From CAYLGT01 sp964383465 (lineage in GTDB: Bacteria; Patescibacteriota; Saccharimonadia; Saccharimonadales; Saccharimonadaceae), in the NCBI GenBank assembly GCA_964383465.1, contig CAYLGT010000003.1, forward strand, positions 11,891 to 75,890: DNA of 64,000 bases, in the 5' to 3' direction. The notes below the pieces were generated by a model. That model saw only the letters and a program-made list of their open reading frames with translations. It did no database searches and was not told the DNA's origin. This document shows, piece by piece, positions 1 through 7,558 of the stretch (its first letter is position 1; each line of letters begins with the position of its first letter). The position numbers were made by a program, and so were the translations under genes.

Positions 1-648
1 CAGGGAGCCTGCGAGAGGGGACTGTTTTTTGTAGTGTTTCGACGCGTCGTTACGACCGCCTGCAGTACTTTTGAGAAAGCTGCCGTAGTCCATAAGTGCC
101 CAGTACCACTCACGAGGGTGTTCGACGTCAAGTAGTTGCTCAGCAGCCTGCAAGATGTCGCGATCCGACACGTCTTTTTGGCCGTCAAAGACATGGTGAA
201 ACAGCACGGTGCGGATATTTGTCTCCACAAACACGACCGGCTGGTTGTAGACATAGGCCGCTATGGCCCCCGCCGTGTTTCGTCCAACGCCCGGGAGTTT
301 CACGAGTTCGTCGACAGAGTTTGGAAGCTGGCCGCCGTAGTCAGAGACAATCATCTGAGCGGCAGCGTGCAGAAACTTGGCGCGGCGGTTGTAGCCCAGA
401 CCAGACCATAGTTCGAGAACTTTCGACAGAGGTAGCTCTGCCAACTCTGCGAAACTATCGCACGTGTACAAAAACGCTTCGAACTTTGGTATGACGCGTG
501 AAACTTGGGTTTGCTGCAGCATCATTTCGCTGAGCCAGACGTTGAACGGACTTGGGTGACGGCGCCACGGCATCTCCCTGGCGTGCTCATGGTAGTACCC
601 CCACACTGTTTCGCGTATCTGGTGTATCTGCTCAGGCCGTAGGTTCAT
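1..648 (-). CDS. mutY: A/G-specific adenine glycosylase-like, MutY family (3' end outside window)
   Basis: HhH-GPD base-excision glycosylase that would remove adenine mispaired with 8-oxoguanine. The reading frame stays open to the window edge, so about 216 N-terminal residues are visible and the C-terminus, including any iron-sulfur cluster and the NUDIX-like domain, is missing. Visible motifs are MPWRRHPSPFNVWLSEMMLQ near residue 26, the helix-hairpin-helix LPGVGRNTAGAIAAYV, then VFVETNIRTV, where family members carry a catalytic Asp-type region, and WYWALMDYGSFLK. The start at 648 overlaps the end of the upstream gene on the same strand by 17 bases, which suggests translational coupling. 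MutY is preferred over endonuclease III because of the MPWR and MLQQTQV motifs. Confidence 0.85.
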   Translation of the reverse strand, partial: MNLRPEQIHQIRETVWGYYHEHAREMPWRRHPSPFNVWLSEMMLQQTQVSRVIPKFEAFLYTCDSFAELAELPLSKVLELWSGLGYNRRAKFLHAAAQMIVSDYGGQLPNSVDELVKLPGVGRNTAGAIAAYVYNQPVVFVETNIRTVLFHHVFDGQKDVSDRDILQAAEQLLDVEHPREWYWALMDYGSFLKSTAGGRNDASKHYKKQSPLAGSL

Positions 649-892
649 CGCCGAGTATGCCGTCGATGGCGAGTGCTAGCTGGTGCGCCAGTCCGTCTTC
701 GTCGTATGGGATAGTGATGATCACTTTGTCGCTCGCCAGTTTCACTTCTGGGAAGTAACCAAGTCCTTCGGCAGTTTTGCCGACTTCGCCAACCAGGACA
801 AACCCGCTACGAAAACTATCGGTGTTTACGACACGCTCCAGGCCTTCGCCCTCTAGTTCAGCCCACTGTACAGACAAATCATCTTTCTTCAT
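632..892 (-). CDS. Pterin-4a-carbinolamine dehydratase-like protein
   Basis: An 86-residue protein with the general pattern of the PCD/DCoH fold: GFVLVGEVGKTAEGLGYFP, then a beta strand (KVIITI) and a GLAHQLALAIDGI helix. True dehydratases recycle 4a-hydroxytetrahydrobiopterin and carry a His-His pair before the proline (HHPE type). Here that site reads GYFPEV, so both catalytic histidines appear to be absent. The protein may be a non-catalytic fold member, as DCoH is when it acts as a dimerisation factor, or it may bind another ligand. It is the first gene of a two-gene unit with the mutY-like gene. The start at 892 follows an AT-rich stretch, and the divergent alkA-like gene begins 31 bases away. 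Confidence 0.6.
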   Translation of the reverse strand: MKKDDLSVQWAELEGEGLERVVNTDSFRSGFVLVGEVGKTAEGLGYFPEVKLASDKVIITIPYDEDGLAHQLALAIDGILGDEPTA

Positions 893-923
893 AGTTCTAG
901 TATAACAGTGTTACCATAGGCCT

Positions 924-1553
924 ATGTCCGTAAACCCTGACGTTACAAAAGCCCTCAAGCATCTGCGCGAACACGACGTACGGATGGGCCTGCTCATAGA
1001 GCAGTTTCCTGCGCCAGGGTTTACGCCGCACACCAACTACTACCAGGAACTAGTCGAAAGCATCATCTCCCAACAGCTCAGCGTGAAGGCCGCCGCGACC
1101 ATAGGTCGACGCTTCGTCGACAGCTTTGGGCATTTTCCAGAACCACACGAGATCTTGGCGCGCGACGAAGACGAGCTTCGTTCGGTCGGTCTCAGCGGAC
1201 AGAAAACTCGCTACATACGTGACCTGGCGAGCAAAGTCATCGCTGGGGAAGTGCAGTTCGACCATCTCGACGCCCTCAGTAACGACCAGATCGTCGAAGA
1301 ACTGACGGCTGTAAAAGGTATCGGTGAGTGGACGGTGCATATGTTTCTCATGTTTTGCATGGGCAGGCTCGACGTCCTGCCTACTGGGGACCTGGGCATC
1401 CGAAACGCCATCGCCCGCCTCTATGAACTAAGTTCGTGCACGCCAGCAGATGTCACGGAAATCGCCGCAAAAAACGGCTGGGCGCCGTACGAATCTGTGG
1501 CCAGCTGGTACCTATGGCAGTCACTCGACAACACGCCAAAAACTGCTGACTAG
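924..1553 (+). CDS. alkA: DNA-3-methyladenine glycosylase II-like, AlkA family
   Basis: HhH-GPD glycosylase of 209 residues that would excise alkylated purines. The family pattern is clear: ESIISQQLSVKAAATIGRRF near residue 46, the hairpin VKGIGEWTVHMFLMF near residue 130, and DVLPTGDLGIRNAI with the presumed catalytic aspartate (GD) near residue 151. It lacks the N-terminal domain of E. coli AlkA and corresponds to the short bacterial and archaeal form. It is divergent from the PCD-like/mutY pair with only 31 bases between them, so the two repair units probably share a promoter region. Confidence 0.9.
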   Translation: MSVNPDVTKALKHLREHDVRMGLLIEQFPAPGFTPHTNYYQELVESIISQQLSVKAAATIGRRFVDSFGHFPEPHEILARDEDELRSVGLSGQKTRYIRDLASKVIAGEVQFDHLDALSNDQIVEELTAVKGIGEWTVHMFLMFCMGRLDVLPTGDLGIRNAIARLYELSSCTPADVTEIAAKNGWAPYESVASWYLWQSLDNTPKTAD

Positions 1554-1598
1554 CTTTCTCTTATTCCCTGTTTAATACGTTTTTGTACACGTGTATCT

Positions 1599-4175
1599 TT
1601 ATGAGTTTTTACGAAAACGGAACGCGATGGTAGATGTAATGACTATGACAAAGACTGTGACTATTGCCGTGAGCGCCCAGTCCCACCAGTCCGACTGCAC
1701 AAATGTAAGTTCCCCGCCCTCGACTATCTTAGCCGCTTCAGTGGCAGCACTCTCTACTTTACCCCCTGAAAGTGCTGAGCTAGCCACCACTTGAGTGACA
1801 TTACTGGCGCTTGCATCGCCCTCCGATGAAACCGGCAACACACGGGGTGTTTCAGGGCTCTGGCTTGTGGCAAAAAAGTTGAATATGGCAGGAGGAGAGG
1901 AATAGGTAGGCTGTAGCAAGGTTTTTTCTTCAGAGAATACAGACGGTTGAGACTGAGTATCTTTAGTTCTGAGATCTTGCACGATTGCCGTATCGCTACT
2001 TACTGTGCCAGACAAGCCATCATCTCCCATGGCCTGAATCTGGACTATGGGATCACTGGAAGCGGTATCGGTCACAACAAATTTTCGCTCTGTCGTAGCA
2101 GATAAAACAGCTCCGTCCCCGTCTCGCACCAGATACACAACATTGCCGACTGAACTGGTCGGCGCATCCCATAAATAGGTTACTTGAGTATCTTCGATGG
2201 ACTTATGAACATTTGTCACAGGACTCGGAATTTTTGGTACATAGTCAGCCGGTAAGATCTCTAAGTCAAACGTAAGGAGGCGATTGAAATAGGGAGGAAA
2301 TGGCTCCGGGCACACGCTATAGCATCCATTACCACTCCCTTGAGCATACACACGAACTGCCGCTTTGCACTTACCCGGTTTCAACGGTGTAAACGTGTAT
2401 GTAGAGTTCAGGCTGTAGGGACTCTCGACGAGATTGGAACAAATTGGTCTCCATTCATAGTAGACGCCATCATTTCTCACTTTTGCCGACGCAAGCAAGT
2501 TGAGTGGGTCATCGACCTTCAGCGTTACTGCTTGGCCTACCTTTATGCGAATGGGTTTGATCGTGGCATAGCTCGCATCCCTAAGCTGCTCGGCGGCTCG
2601 GATAGTATTGTCGAGTTGGATGTTTCGAAACGTCGGCACCGAAGGGTATTGGTTATAGTATTTGACCCAGTTATAGCCTCCTGTTGCTCTCGCCATGTCA
2701 AACAAAAACTTGCTAGTGTCCCCTTCAGAAGATGCTCCAGGTGCTCTACTGTAGCCAGCATAACTTACGGGAACAACTGCACCCGTAAGCATGATGTCTT
2801 TTTCACGAGTTTTTGCGATGAGCCGTTGTCCAATTTGGTCTGAGAAAAAAGTCTCGATGCCATAGGCATTTGGCCATGCAACCGCTGGTGAAGAATCTCC
2901 TGGGATGTTTGTCAGTGCAAAAATCGTATGGCTCGCTCCGTCACGCCACATCATATCTGCAGCAAGCTGTGCAGCCTCCCGGTACTGAGTTCTCTCAAAA
3001 ATACCACTAGTACTTGGTTGGTAGAGTGACTTTAGAAGCGTATCGATGTCACCTGGGTTTGTTGTAAAGTCGAGAAGCAACTGTGGTGGACCATCCTGTT
3101 TTCGGCCATAGCCCACGACCGCAATCCTTTTGTCTCCGCATCCGCTTTCAAATAACATCTGACCCGTTGTTCTATATGGCAGTCGCGCTCCACTTGAGGT
3201 TTTTCTGACATCCCAGTCATTCGGCAGATCGGTAAAAAGATCTGAATTTCGTCGCATGATCGGAGAGGTGTCGAGCAGCAGTACCATGTCCTGTTTGTCG
3301 GGACCACATGTCACTTTGGGATAAATGGCGTTCGTTATGTTTTGATCAGGGTACTCGATGGCAGCAGTGATTTCGCGAACCATCTCTGGTATGCCAGAAG
3401 TTAGATAGCTTCCGTGACCATCCCGCATGGCCGTATAGTGGGTAAGGTTCGTCGCACATATGACATCACCGTAGTTACACCAGGAGCCGACTTTCGTGAA
3501 AGGAAGCTGCGCGTTTTGAGGATTGTGTGGCACGTACTCCGGCGAACGCGGACCGAGTACGCCCCAAAACGGATACAGCGCATCTCCTCTGAGCCACGGA
3601 GGTCTTATAGAGGTGTCGTAACCGTTTGGGCTATACTCTGGATCACCTAGTAGCCCTATGTAGATGACATTTTTCAAAGAGTCCGGATCTTCGGCATGCA
3701 TATCGCGAACCGTCTCGCCAACAACTTGTGCTCCTTGCGAGTAACCAACTAAGACCAGGCACTCAGATGTGCCCTCATAGTGTTCTATGTATTTCCGAAG
3801 GAGGTTTTTGCCAGAGTTAACGGAGTTACGATATGCACCGAAGTTGGAACTCCCGATTAGTGCGATCCCTCCATTCAAATTTTCTATGCCACCTCCTTTT
3901 ATCGCTACTGCTGCATACTTAGGTTCAGAGGATAGGAAATCAATTTTATTATCTATTTCAACAAAATTTACACCAGATAATGACGCTAGGTGTTCTTGAA
4001 TATTTTTTATTTCTGCCGATTCAGCATATTGCTGACCAGAACCTCTAAAAGCAGCCACATTAGTCCGGGAGCAACTTGCTAATGCATTTACTTGTATGTT
4101 ACCAAAAAGACTAGTTGCGGATACAGCGAGAAAAAGGTAGATCAAGAGCCTAAAACGATACGCTAGACCACCCAT
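1599..4175 (-). CDS. Secreted, membrane-anchored cutinase-like serine hydrolase with VWA-like and FN3-like domains
   Basis: An 858-residue surface protein. An N-terminal signal segment (residues about 6-30) is followed by a cutinase-type alpha/beta hydrolase: AAFRGSG near residue 42, the nucleophile elbow GYSQGAQ with Ser146, the diagnostic C-x-x-G-D-x-x-C block (CNYGDVIC) carrying the acid, and DGHGSYL carrying the histidine. Next is a von Willebrand A-like segment that starts MVLLLDTSPIM, an imperfect metal-site DxSxS. After it come an Ig-like stretch with paired cysteines, an FN3-like domain (PSPVTNVHKS) and a low-complexity linker. One C-terminal helix (WWDWALTAIVTVFVIVI) is followed by basic residues. 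The protein would be displayed outside the cell and could hydrolyse esters or lipids of a host or of mycolate-containing bacteria. The catalytic triad is seen; the substrate is inferred. Confidence 0.75.
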   Translation of the reverse strand: MGGLAYRFRLLIYLFLAVSATSLFGNIQVNALASCSRTNVAAFRGSGQQYAESAEIKNIQEHLASLSGVNFVEIDNKIDFLSSEPKYAAVAIKGGGIENLNGGIALIGSSNFGAYRNSVNSGKNLLRKYIEHYEGTSECLVLVGYSQGAQVVGETVRDMHAEDPDSLKNVIYIGLLGDPEYSPNGYDTSIRPPWLRGDALYPFWGVLGPRSPEYVPHNPQNAQLPFTKVGSWCNYGDVICATNLTHYTAMRDGHGSYLTSGIPEMVREITAAIEYPDQNITNAIYPKVTCGPDKQDMVLLLDTSPIMRRNSDLFTDLPNDWDVRKTSSGARLPYRTTGQMLFESGCGDKRIAVVGYGRKQDGPPQLLLDFTTNPGDIDTLLKSLYQPSTSGIFERTQYREAAQLAADMMWRDGASHTIFALTNIPGDSSPAVAWPNAYGIETFFSDQIGQRLIAKTREKDIMLTGAVVPVSYAGYSRAPGASSEGDTSKFLFDMARATGGYNWVKYYNQYPSVPTFRNIQLDNTIRAAEQLRDASYATIKPIRIKVGQAVTLKVDDPLNLLASAKVRNDGVYYEWRPICSNLVESPYSLNSTYTFTPLKPGKCKAAVRVYAQGSGNGCYSVCPEPFPPYFNRLLTFDLEILPADYVPKIPSPVTNVHKSIEDTQVTYLWDAPTSSVGNVVYLVRDGDGAVLSATTERKFVVTDTASSDPIVQIQAMGDDGLSGTVSSDTAIVQDLRTKDTQSQPSVFSEEKTLLQPTYSSPPAIFNFFATSQSPETPRVLPVSSEGDASASNVTQVVASSALSGGKVESAATEAAKIVEGGELTFVQSDWWDWALTAIVTVFVIVITSTIAFRFRKNS

Positions 4176-4199
4176 ATATTTTGAGTATACTTACTAGTA

Positions 4200-4472
4200 A
4201 TGAACACGACAACTCTAGCAAAAATCTTAGGCTATATCATGCTACTATTGGGGGCGATCTTCATTGTTTCAAGCTCAATACTCGCCATCGGTTTCCAATC
4301 TCAAAAATCATCGCTGCTAGATACCGTCACTTCATTTATTGTATTACTAATGCCCCTTGTTGGTGGTGGACTATTGGTACGCTCAAAAACCAAAACGACG
4401 GTCGCTATCGGTTATATTCTTAGTGCAATTTTTATATGCCTAATAATTTATAGTCAGCTTATCTCGACTTAA
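4200..4472 (+). CDS. Small three-helix membrane protein of unknown function
   Basis: A 90-residue hydrophobic protein with three predicted transmembrane helices (about residues 8-28, 42-60 and 67-86) and a short basic loop RSKTKTT. I recognise no family. The start at 4200 lies 24 bases from the divergent start of the cutinase-like gene, in an AT-rich spacer with a TATACT element. Its stop overlaps the 3' end of the opposing TspO-like gene by 14 bases. Confidence 0.6.
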   Translation: MNTTTLAKILGYIMLLLGAIFIVSSSILAIGFQSQKSSLLDTVTSFIVLLMPLVGGGLLVRSKTKTTVAIGYILSAIFICLIIYSQLIST

Positions 4473-5226
4473 AAACTCTTAAGTATAGTAGCAAAGCGGT
4501 CACTATAAACACTGGCAAAAGTATCGTCAGTGTCACGATAGTGCTTGGGTACATGCCGTTGAAGCCGTCGGGCGATAGGTGCTTGAGTAGGATGCCAGCG
4601 TAGGCCCAGACAAAGACTGCCAGGTAGGCCCAGTCGTAGTTTCGTAGTGCCGTGACGATACCTATGGCTGCACCGACAAGCAGTACTGCCACCATCCAGG
4701 TGCCAGCACTTAGCCCTGCTCCGTCCCAATTCCAACTCACCAACCATGTGGTGATGTTTGCGATGGTCGCAACAGTGATCCAGCCGAAGTAGATACTAAA
4801 CGGTGCTCTTACGGCGAGCCATTCGCGCCAGTTGTATTTCTCCCGGGACAGTCGACGCGAGATGTCTATGAGCTCATACAGTAGCGCCAGCATGAGTACG
4901 ACACTGAGCCACAGGACTTTGTACTGCCAGGCGAAGATCCAGGCGAAGTTAAGGATAGACGTAACAACAAACTTTGGCAGGATGTCGTTTACGGCTTTGA
5001 CCGTACTAGCGCTCGCCTGCTTACGCCACAGACCATACTGCCACGCCATGTGTAGAAGCAGTAGCGCATAGATAACTCCCCAGATAGCAAACGTCACACC
5101 AGCTGGTGCGAACAAGTTTGGAAAGCTGTCTGAAACTTCGGCGGTGTTGACGCCCCCAATGAGTGTCGTACTCCCCGCTAGGCCGTTTGCGACCAGCATA
5201 AAAACAAGCGCGACCGCGGCATATGT
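4459..5226 (-). CDS. TspO/MBR-like tryptophan-rich membrane protein (5' end lost in gap)
   Basis: A polytopic protein rich in tryptophan. The visible part holds about 255 residues and several helices, including NLFAPAGVTFAIWGVIYALL and AVRAPFSIYFGWITVATIAN, which match the pattern of TspO/peripheral benzodiazepine receptor relatives. Family members bind porphyrins and are tied to oxidative-stress signalling. The function here is inferred only from that pattern. The N-terminus lies in the 100-N gap, so the start is unknown. The apparent open frame that continues through the gap to 5664 is not believable, because the opposite strand encodes a sensible membrane protein there. Confidence 0.65.
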   Translation of the reverse strand, partial: TYAAVALVFMLVANGLAGSTTLIGGVNTAEVSDSFPNLFAPAGVTFAIWGVIYALLLLHMAWQYGLWRKQASASTVKAVNDILPKFVVTSILNFAWIFAWQYKVLWLSVVLMLALLYELIDISRRLSREKYNWREWLAVRAPFSIYFGWITVATIANITTWLVSWNWDGAGLSAGTWMVAVLLVGAAIGIVTALRNYDWAYLAVFVWAYAGILLKHLSPDGFNGMYPSTIVTLTILLPVFIVTALLLYLRVFKSR

Positions 5227-5326
5227 NNNNNNNNNNNNNNNNNNNNNNNNNNNNNNNNNNNNNNNNNNNNNNNNNNNNNNNNNNNNNNNNNNNNNNNNNN
5301 NNNNNNNNNNNNNNNNNNNNNNNNNN
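5227..5326. other. Scaffold gap (100 N)
   Basis: A run of exactly 100 N, as used for gaps of unknown length. The two flanks share no sequence, and the genes reading into it from each side (TspO-like on minus, membrane protein on plus) are both truncated. Confidence 0.99.
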
Positions 5327-5587
5327 ATCATCGTCAGGTTCATCATCGCAATCACTGTCGGGGCTGGAGTCTGTGTACTCGCCGGCTTCGGCCTCGGAAA
5401 GCTGACAGAAGCCCTTGACCGTCTGACACCTCCGCCAGATGCTTCAACCTTGACACACCAGCTCATGTCCATAGCACAGGGTGGTGTCATCGTCATCGCG
5501 ATGCTCGGCTTCCTCTCCCTTGTGGTAGCTGGCATGATGCGGGCCGAGAAATGGGTCAAGCAAGAAGACAAGCTGATCGACGAGTAG
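5327..5587 (+). CDS. Small membrane protein, partial (5' end lost in gap)
   Basis: The C-terminal 86 residues of a protein with two predicted helices (IIVRFIIAITVGAGVCVLAG and GGVIVIAMLGFLSLVVAGMM) and a charged cytoplasmic tail ending KQEDKLIDE. No family is recognised. It is followed after 55 bases by copy 1 of the structured element at 5643. It resembles in style the membrane-protein island at 5802-6596, which ends in copy 2, so the two may be related units. Confidence 0.5.
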   Translation: MIVRFIIAITVGAGVCVLAGFGLGKLTEALDRLTPPPDASTLTHQLMSIAQGGVIVIAMLGFLSLVVAGMMRAEKWVKQEDKLIDE

Positions 5588-5642
5588 GGCTTGGGCTCAT
5601 GTTGCGCCCATGCACTACACCGTCGACACCGCTCACACAGAG

Positions 5643-5716
5643 AGAGGTTCAAGCCTCGAATCAACCCCCGCTACGACAAGTAGCAGCGCCGGATGATTCG
5701 GGGCTGTTACTTTTTT
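5643..5716 (+). terminator. Structured terminator-like element, copy 1 of 2
   Basis: About 74 bases, nearly identical to 6603-6679. Three successive hairpins can be drawn: GAGG-TTCAAG-CCTC, CTAC-GACAA-GTAG, and AGCGCC...GGGGCT with the loop GGATGATTC-like. The element ends GTTACTTTTTT, a U-tract. It sits just after a stop codon. The last hairpin plus the U-tract fits an intrinsic terminator. The two extra conserved hairpins in front are unusual and could be a regulatory or small RNA domain. Confidence 0.6.
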
Positions 5717-5801
5717 GCGCTAAGGTAACTCAGATTGACTAAGTATGTAAATTTCATTATAATATGCATATACCTCTGCCCTAGTTTATAAGGGAGCGCA
5801 C

Positions 5802-6032
5802 ATGTTCATCTTTGTCGGCATCTTTGTCGGTATCAAGCTCGGACTAATGTTCGGGTCGGGTGTGTACGACGACACGCACAGCGTGGTTGCCGGCTTCATC
5901 GGTTTTGTTGTCGGCACAGTAGCATTCGGAAACATCACGATGCATCTCGGCGCTTTTGTCGATGGTATGGTTGACGTGTTCAGCTACAGGTCTGCACTCC
6001 GTGAGCTTGAGGGAAAGATCAATTACTACTGA
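5802..6032 (+). CDS. Small membrane protein, first gene of three-gene island
   Basis: A 76-residue hydrophobic protein with two predicted helices (MFIFVGIFVGIKLGLMF and AGFIGFVVGTVAFGNITMHL) and a charged C-terminus. No family is recognised. A good ribosome site, AAGGGAG, sits 4-8 bases before the ATG; the same site precedes the next gene. The three genes 5802-6596 are spaced 19 and 8 bases apart and end in structured element copy 2, so they form one unit. Confidence 0.55.
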   Translation: MFIFVGIFVGIKLGLMFGSGVYDDTHSVVAGFIGFVVGTVAFGNITMHLGAFVDGMVDVFSYRSALRELEGKINYY

Positions 6033-6051
6033 CCTATCGAAAGGGAGCGAG

Positions 6052-6390
6052 ATGTCCATCGCGGTCTTGAAAGCCCTCGGGCTATATGCGGTCCTGGTTC
6101 TGGCTGGGTACGTTGGGATCCTGGCTTATGTATCAGGCCTGCCCAACCTCTTCCCGTTCACCGTGATAAACGAGATGCCCGCAGATACCATGCCAGCATG
6201 GTATCTCCCGTTGGGCCGCGTGCTGTACGGTGCTACGGTTAGCTTGTGTGTCATCGCAATCAGCATGTATGCCTACGAGATCGCAGGCAAGCTCTATGCT
6301 ATGTTGCGGGATCGCATGCGAGACCACGTCGAAGTTGTTCCGCGACTTCGTGGCGAGTTGCGCGACACCCAGCGCAAGTACGACCTGTAG
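6052..6390 (+). CDS. Small membrane protein, second gene of three-gene island
   Basis: A 112-residue protein with two helices (about residues 8-28 and 53-75) separated by an extracytoplasmic loop, then a basic cytoplasmic tail (AMLRDRMRDHVEVVPRLRGE). The start at 6052 is chosen over the upstream in-frame ATG at 5956 because AAGGGAGCG lies just before it and because 5956 lies inside the preceding gene. No family is recognised. Confidence 0.55.
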   Translation: MSIAVLKALGLYAVLVLAGYVGILAYVSGLPNLFPFTVINEMPADTMPAWYLPLGRVLYGATVSLCVIAISMYAYEIAGKLYAMLRDRMRDHVEVVPRLRGELRDTQRKYDL

Positions 6391-6398
6391 GAGGCTGT

Positions 6399-6596
6399 AT
6401 GTTCCGCGCACTCGCAGTGGTCACCGCCAGTATCACTATGGTGCTCGCGGCGGCTATCGTGGCCCTACCGGAAAGGCAAAGCCCAAGTGCTTTTCTGCTA
6501 GCGGTCGGGCTGGAGCTCTTCGCGATCGCACTGATACTACGAGGTATCACGCTGGACCGCCACATGAGCAGCCCGAAACCCAGACACCGCCGATGA
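6399..6596 (+). CDS. Small membrane protein, third gene of three-gene island
   Basis: A 65-residue protein with two helices (ALAVVTASITMVLAAAIVAL and SAFLLAVGLELFAIALILRG) and a short Arg-rich tail. The ATG at 6399 is preceded by GGAGG overlapping the previous stop codon (TAGGAGG), which supports translational coupling. A longer in-frame start at 6246 was rejected because its extra residues are a shadow of the previous gene. Confidence 0.5.
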   Translation: MFRALAVVTASITMVLAAAIVALPERQSPSAFLLAVGLELFAIALILRGITLDRHMSSPKPRHRR

Positions 6597-6602
6597 AACA
6601 CC

Positions 6603-6679
6603 AGAGGTTCAAGCCTCGAGAACATCCACCACTACGACAAGTAGCAGCGCCGGATGATCTCGGGGCTGTTACTTTTTTT
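6603..6679 (+). terminator. Structured terminator-like element, copy 2 of 2
   Basis: Second copy of the element at 5643. It shares the blocks AGAGGTTCAAGCCTCGA, CTACGACAAGTAGCAGCG, CCGGATGAT and CGGGGCTGTTACTTTTTT. The differences fall mainly in the linker between the first two hairpins, with one extra base in the third loop, so the paired arms are kept while the linker drifts. It begins within 10 bases of the stop of the preceding gene and ends about 20 bases before the next. Confidence 0.6.
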
Positions 6680-6696
6680 GATATACTCAAGCCAAC

Positions 6697-6969
6697 ATGG
6701 ATAAGAGTAAAGCTATACGCATCGTCATGGCCGTCATGCTTGTTGTATACGGTATTTTTCAATTTTTCTTGCTACGCATACTTGTCGCTTTCACGACCTC
6801 CATACCAGGTATGCTCGATCTACTTTTCGGCCTAACGATTGCCCTCGTACCTTTTGCTGGCGCATATATGCTACTGTCACAAAACCCCGTCCTCAGGCGA
6901 ATCGGCTACGGGATCTTCGGCATCTTCGCACTCTTTTGGGCGGTGCTGTACTCGATATACTCGTCATAA
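6697..6969 (+). CDS. Small three-helix membrane protein of unknown function
   Basis: A 90-residue protein with a short basic N-terminus (MDKSKAIR) and three predicted helices (about 8-30, 38-60 and 68-88) linked by QNPVLRR. No family is recognised. It is similar in size and layout to the protein at 4200-4472, but not obviously homologous by eye. A TATACT element (within tgatatactcaag) lies about 20 bases upstream of the ATG. Confidence 0.5.
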   Translation: MDKSKAIRIVMAVMLVVYGIFQFFLLRILVAFTTSIPGMLDLLFGLTIALVPFAGAYMLLSQNPVLRRIGYGIFGIFALFWAVLYSIYSS

Positions 6970-7078
6970 ACGGAGTATACTAGTGCTAGTAGGCAAAGGA
7001 GATCATAGAACTATCATGTTGAGCTAGCATCCAATAACTGACACACGTCAACGTTTAGAGATAAACGAAAGGATGCCT

Positions 7079-7138
7079 ATGGCCCACGGTAAAGACCGGC
7101 CAAAGCGTGAGCTCAAAAAGCCGAAGAAACCACGCTAA
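7079..7138 (+). CDS. Lys/Arg-rich micropeptide
   Basis: A 19-residue reading frame, MAHGKDRPKRELKKPKKPR, with GAAAGG six bases before the ATG and a strong intrinsic terminator seven bases after the stop. The gene therefore has its own ribosome site and terminator. Short basic peptides of this style (GKDRPK.E.KKPKK) recur in bacterial genomes in my recollection. The role is unknown; nucleic-acid binding is an inference from charge. An upstream in-frame ATG at 7073 is too close to the ribosome site. Confidence 0.55.
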   Translation: MAHGKDRPKRELKKPKKPR

Positions 7139-7144
7139 ATCTAA

Positions 7145-7174
7145 AACCGAGCGAGTGCCTACTCTCGCTCGGTT
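7145..7174 (+). terminator. Intrinsic terminator
   Basis: Perfect 11-bp stem, AACCGAGCGAG with CTCGCTCGGTT, an 8-base loop, followed by CTTTGTTT. It ends the micropeptide transcript. The convergent minus-strand gene stops at 7189. Confidence 0.9.
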
Positions 7175-7188
7175 CTTTGTTTCCGGTA

Positions 7189-7491
7189 CTAGGAGTTGGT
7201 CTGCTGACGTAGATGTTGACCAGTTCCCGTACCGTCACAGTTGTGCGTTGGGTCAGAAGCGCGTGTAGCAGTGTTGATACCTTGGCCTCCACCCATACCT
7301 GCTCCACTTCGTGTTTGGGTTTGAGTGGTACCTCCAGTACTAGCGCCTGTCCCCGTTCCATCGCACTCGTGCGTGGTCTGTGCCTGGTTTTGGGTGCGAC
7401 CACCCATAGCGTTTGCAGCAACTGGCGTCAGTGCTATCGCACCAACCGCAGCGGCGGCAACCAGAGAACTATATATGACAAATTTACCCAT
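7189..7491 (-). CDS. Small secreted protein with two HxCDGTGTG motifs
   Basis: 100 residues with a clear signal peptide (VIYSSLVAAAAVGAIALTPVAANA) followed by a Gly/Thr/Gln-rich mature part. The mature part contains THECDGTGTG and THNCDGTGTG about 40 residues apart, flanking a GAGMGGGQG stretch. The two His-x-Cys-Asp motifs could bind metal or form a disulfide. This is inference. No family is recognised. It lies 68 bases downstream of the sigma factor/membrane protein pair and could belong to the same regulon. Confidence 0.6.
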   Translation of the reverse strand: MGKFVIYSSLVAAAAVGAIALTPVAANAMGGRTQNQAQTTHECDGTGTGASTGGTTQTQTRSGAGMGGGQGINTATRASDPTHNCDGTGTGQHLRQQTNS

Positions 7492-7558
7492 ATACGTGAC
7501 TCCTTTTCTTCATAGGTTTCATCTGCATATGTAATACGCCTGAGACGGCTAAACTATT

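Noticed and set aside
4459..5664. A 401-codon minus-strand frame running through the N gap
   Set aside because: The frame is only open because N codons are not stops; beyond the gap the plus strand encodes a plausible membrane protein, and the minus-strand residues there look like shadow sequence.
5643..5716. TTCAAGCCTC in the duplicated element as a tRNA T-arm
   Set aside because: No acceptor stem, D-arm or anticodon arm can be drawn around it. The hairpin uses a six-base loop, and the element ends in a U-tract.
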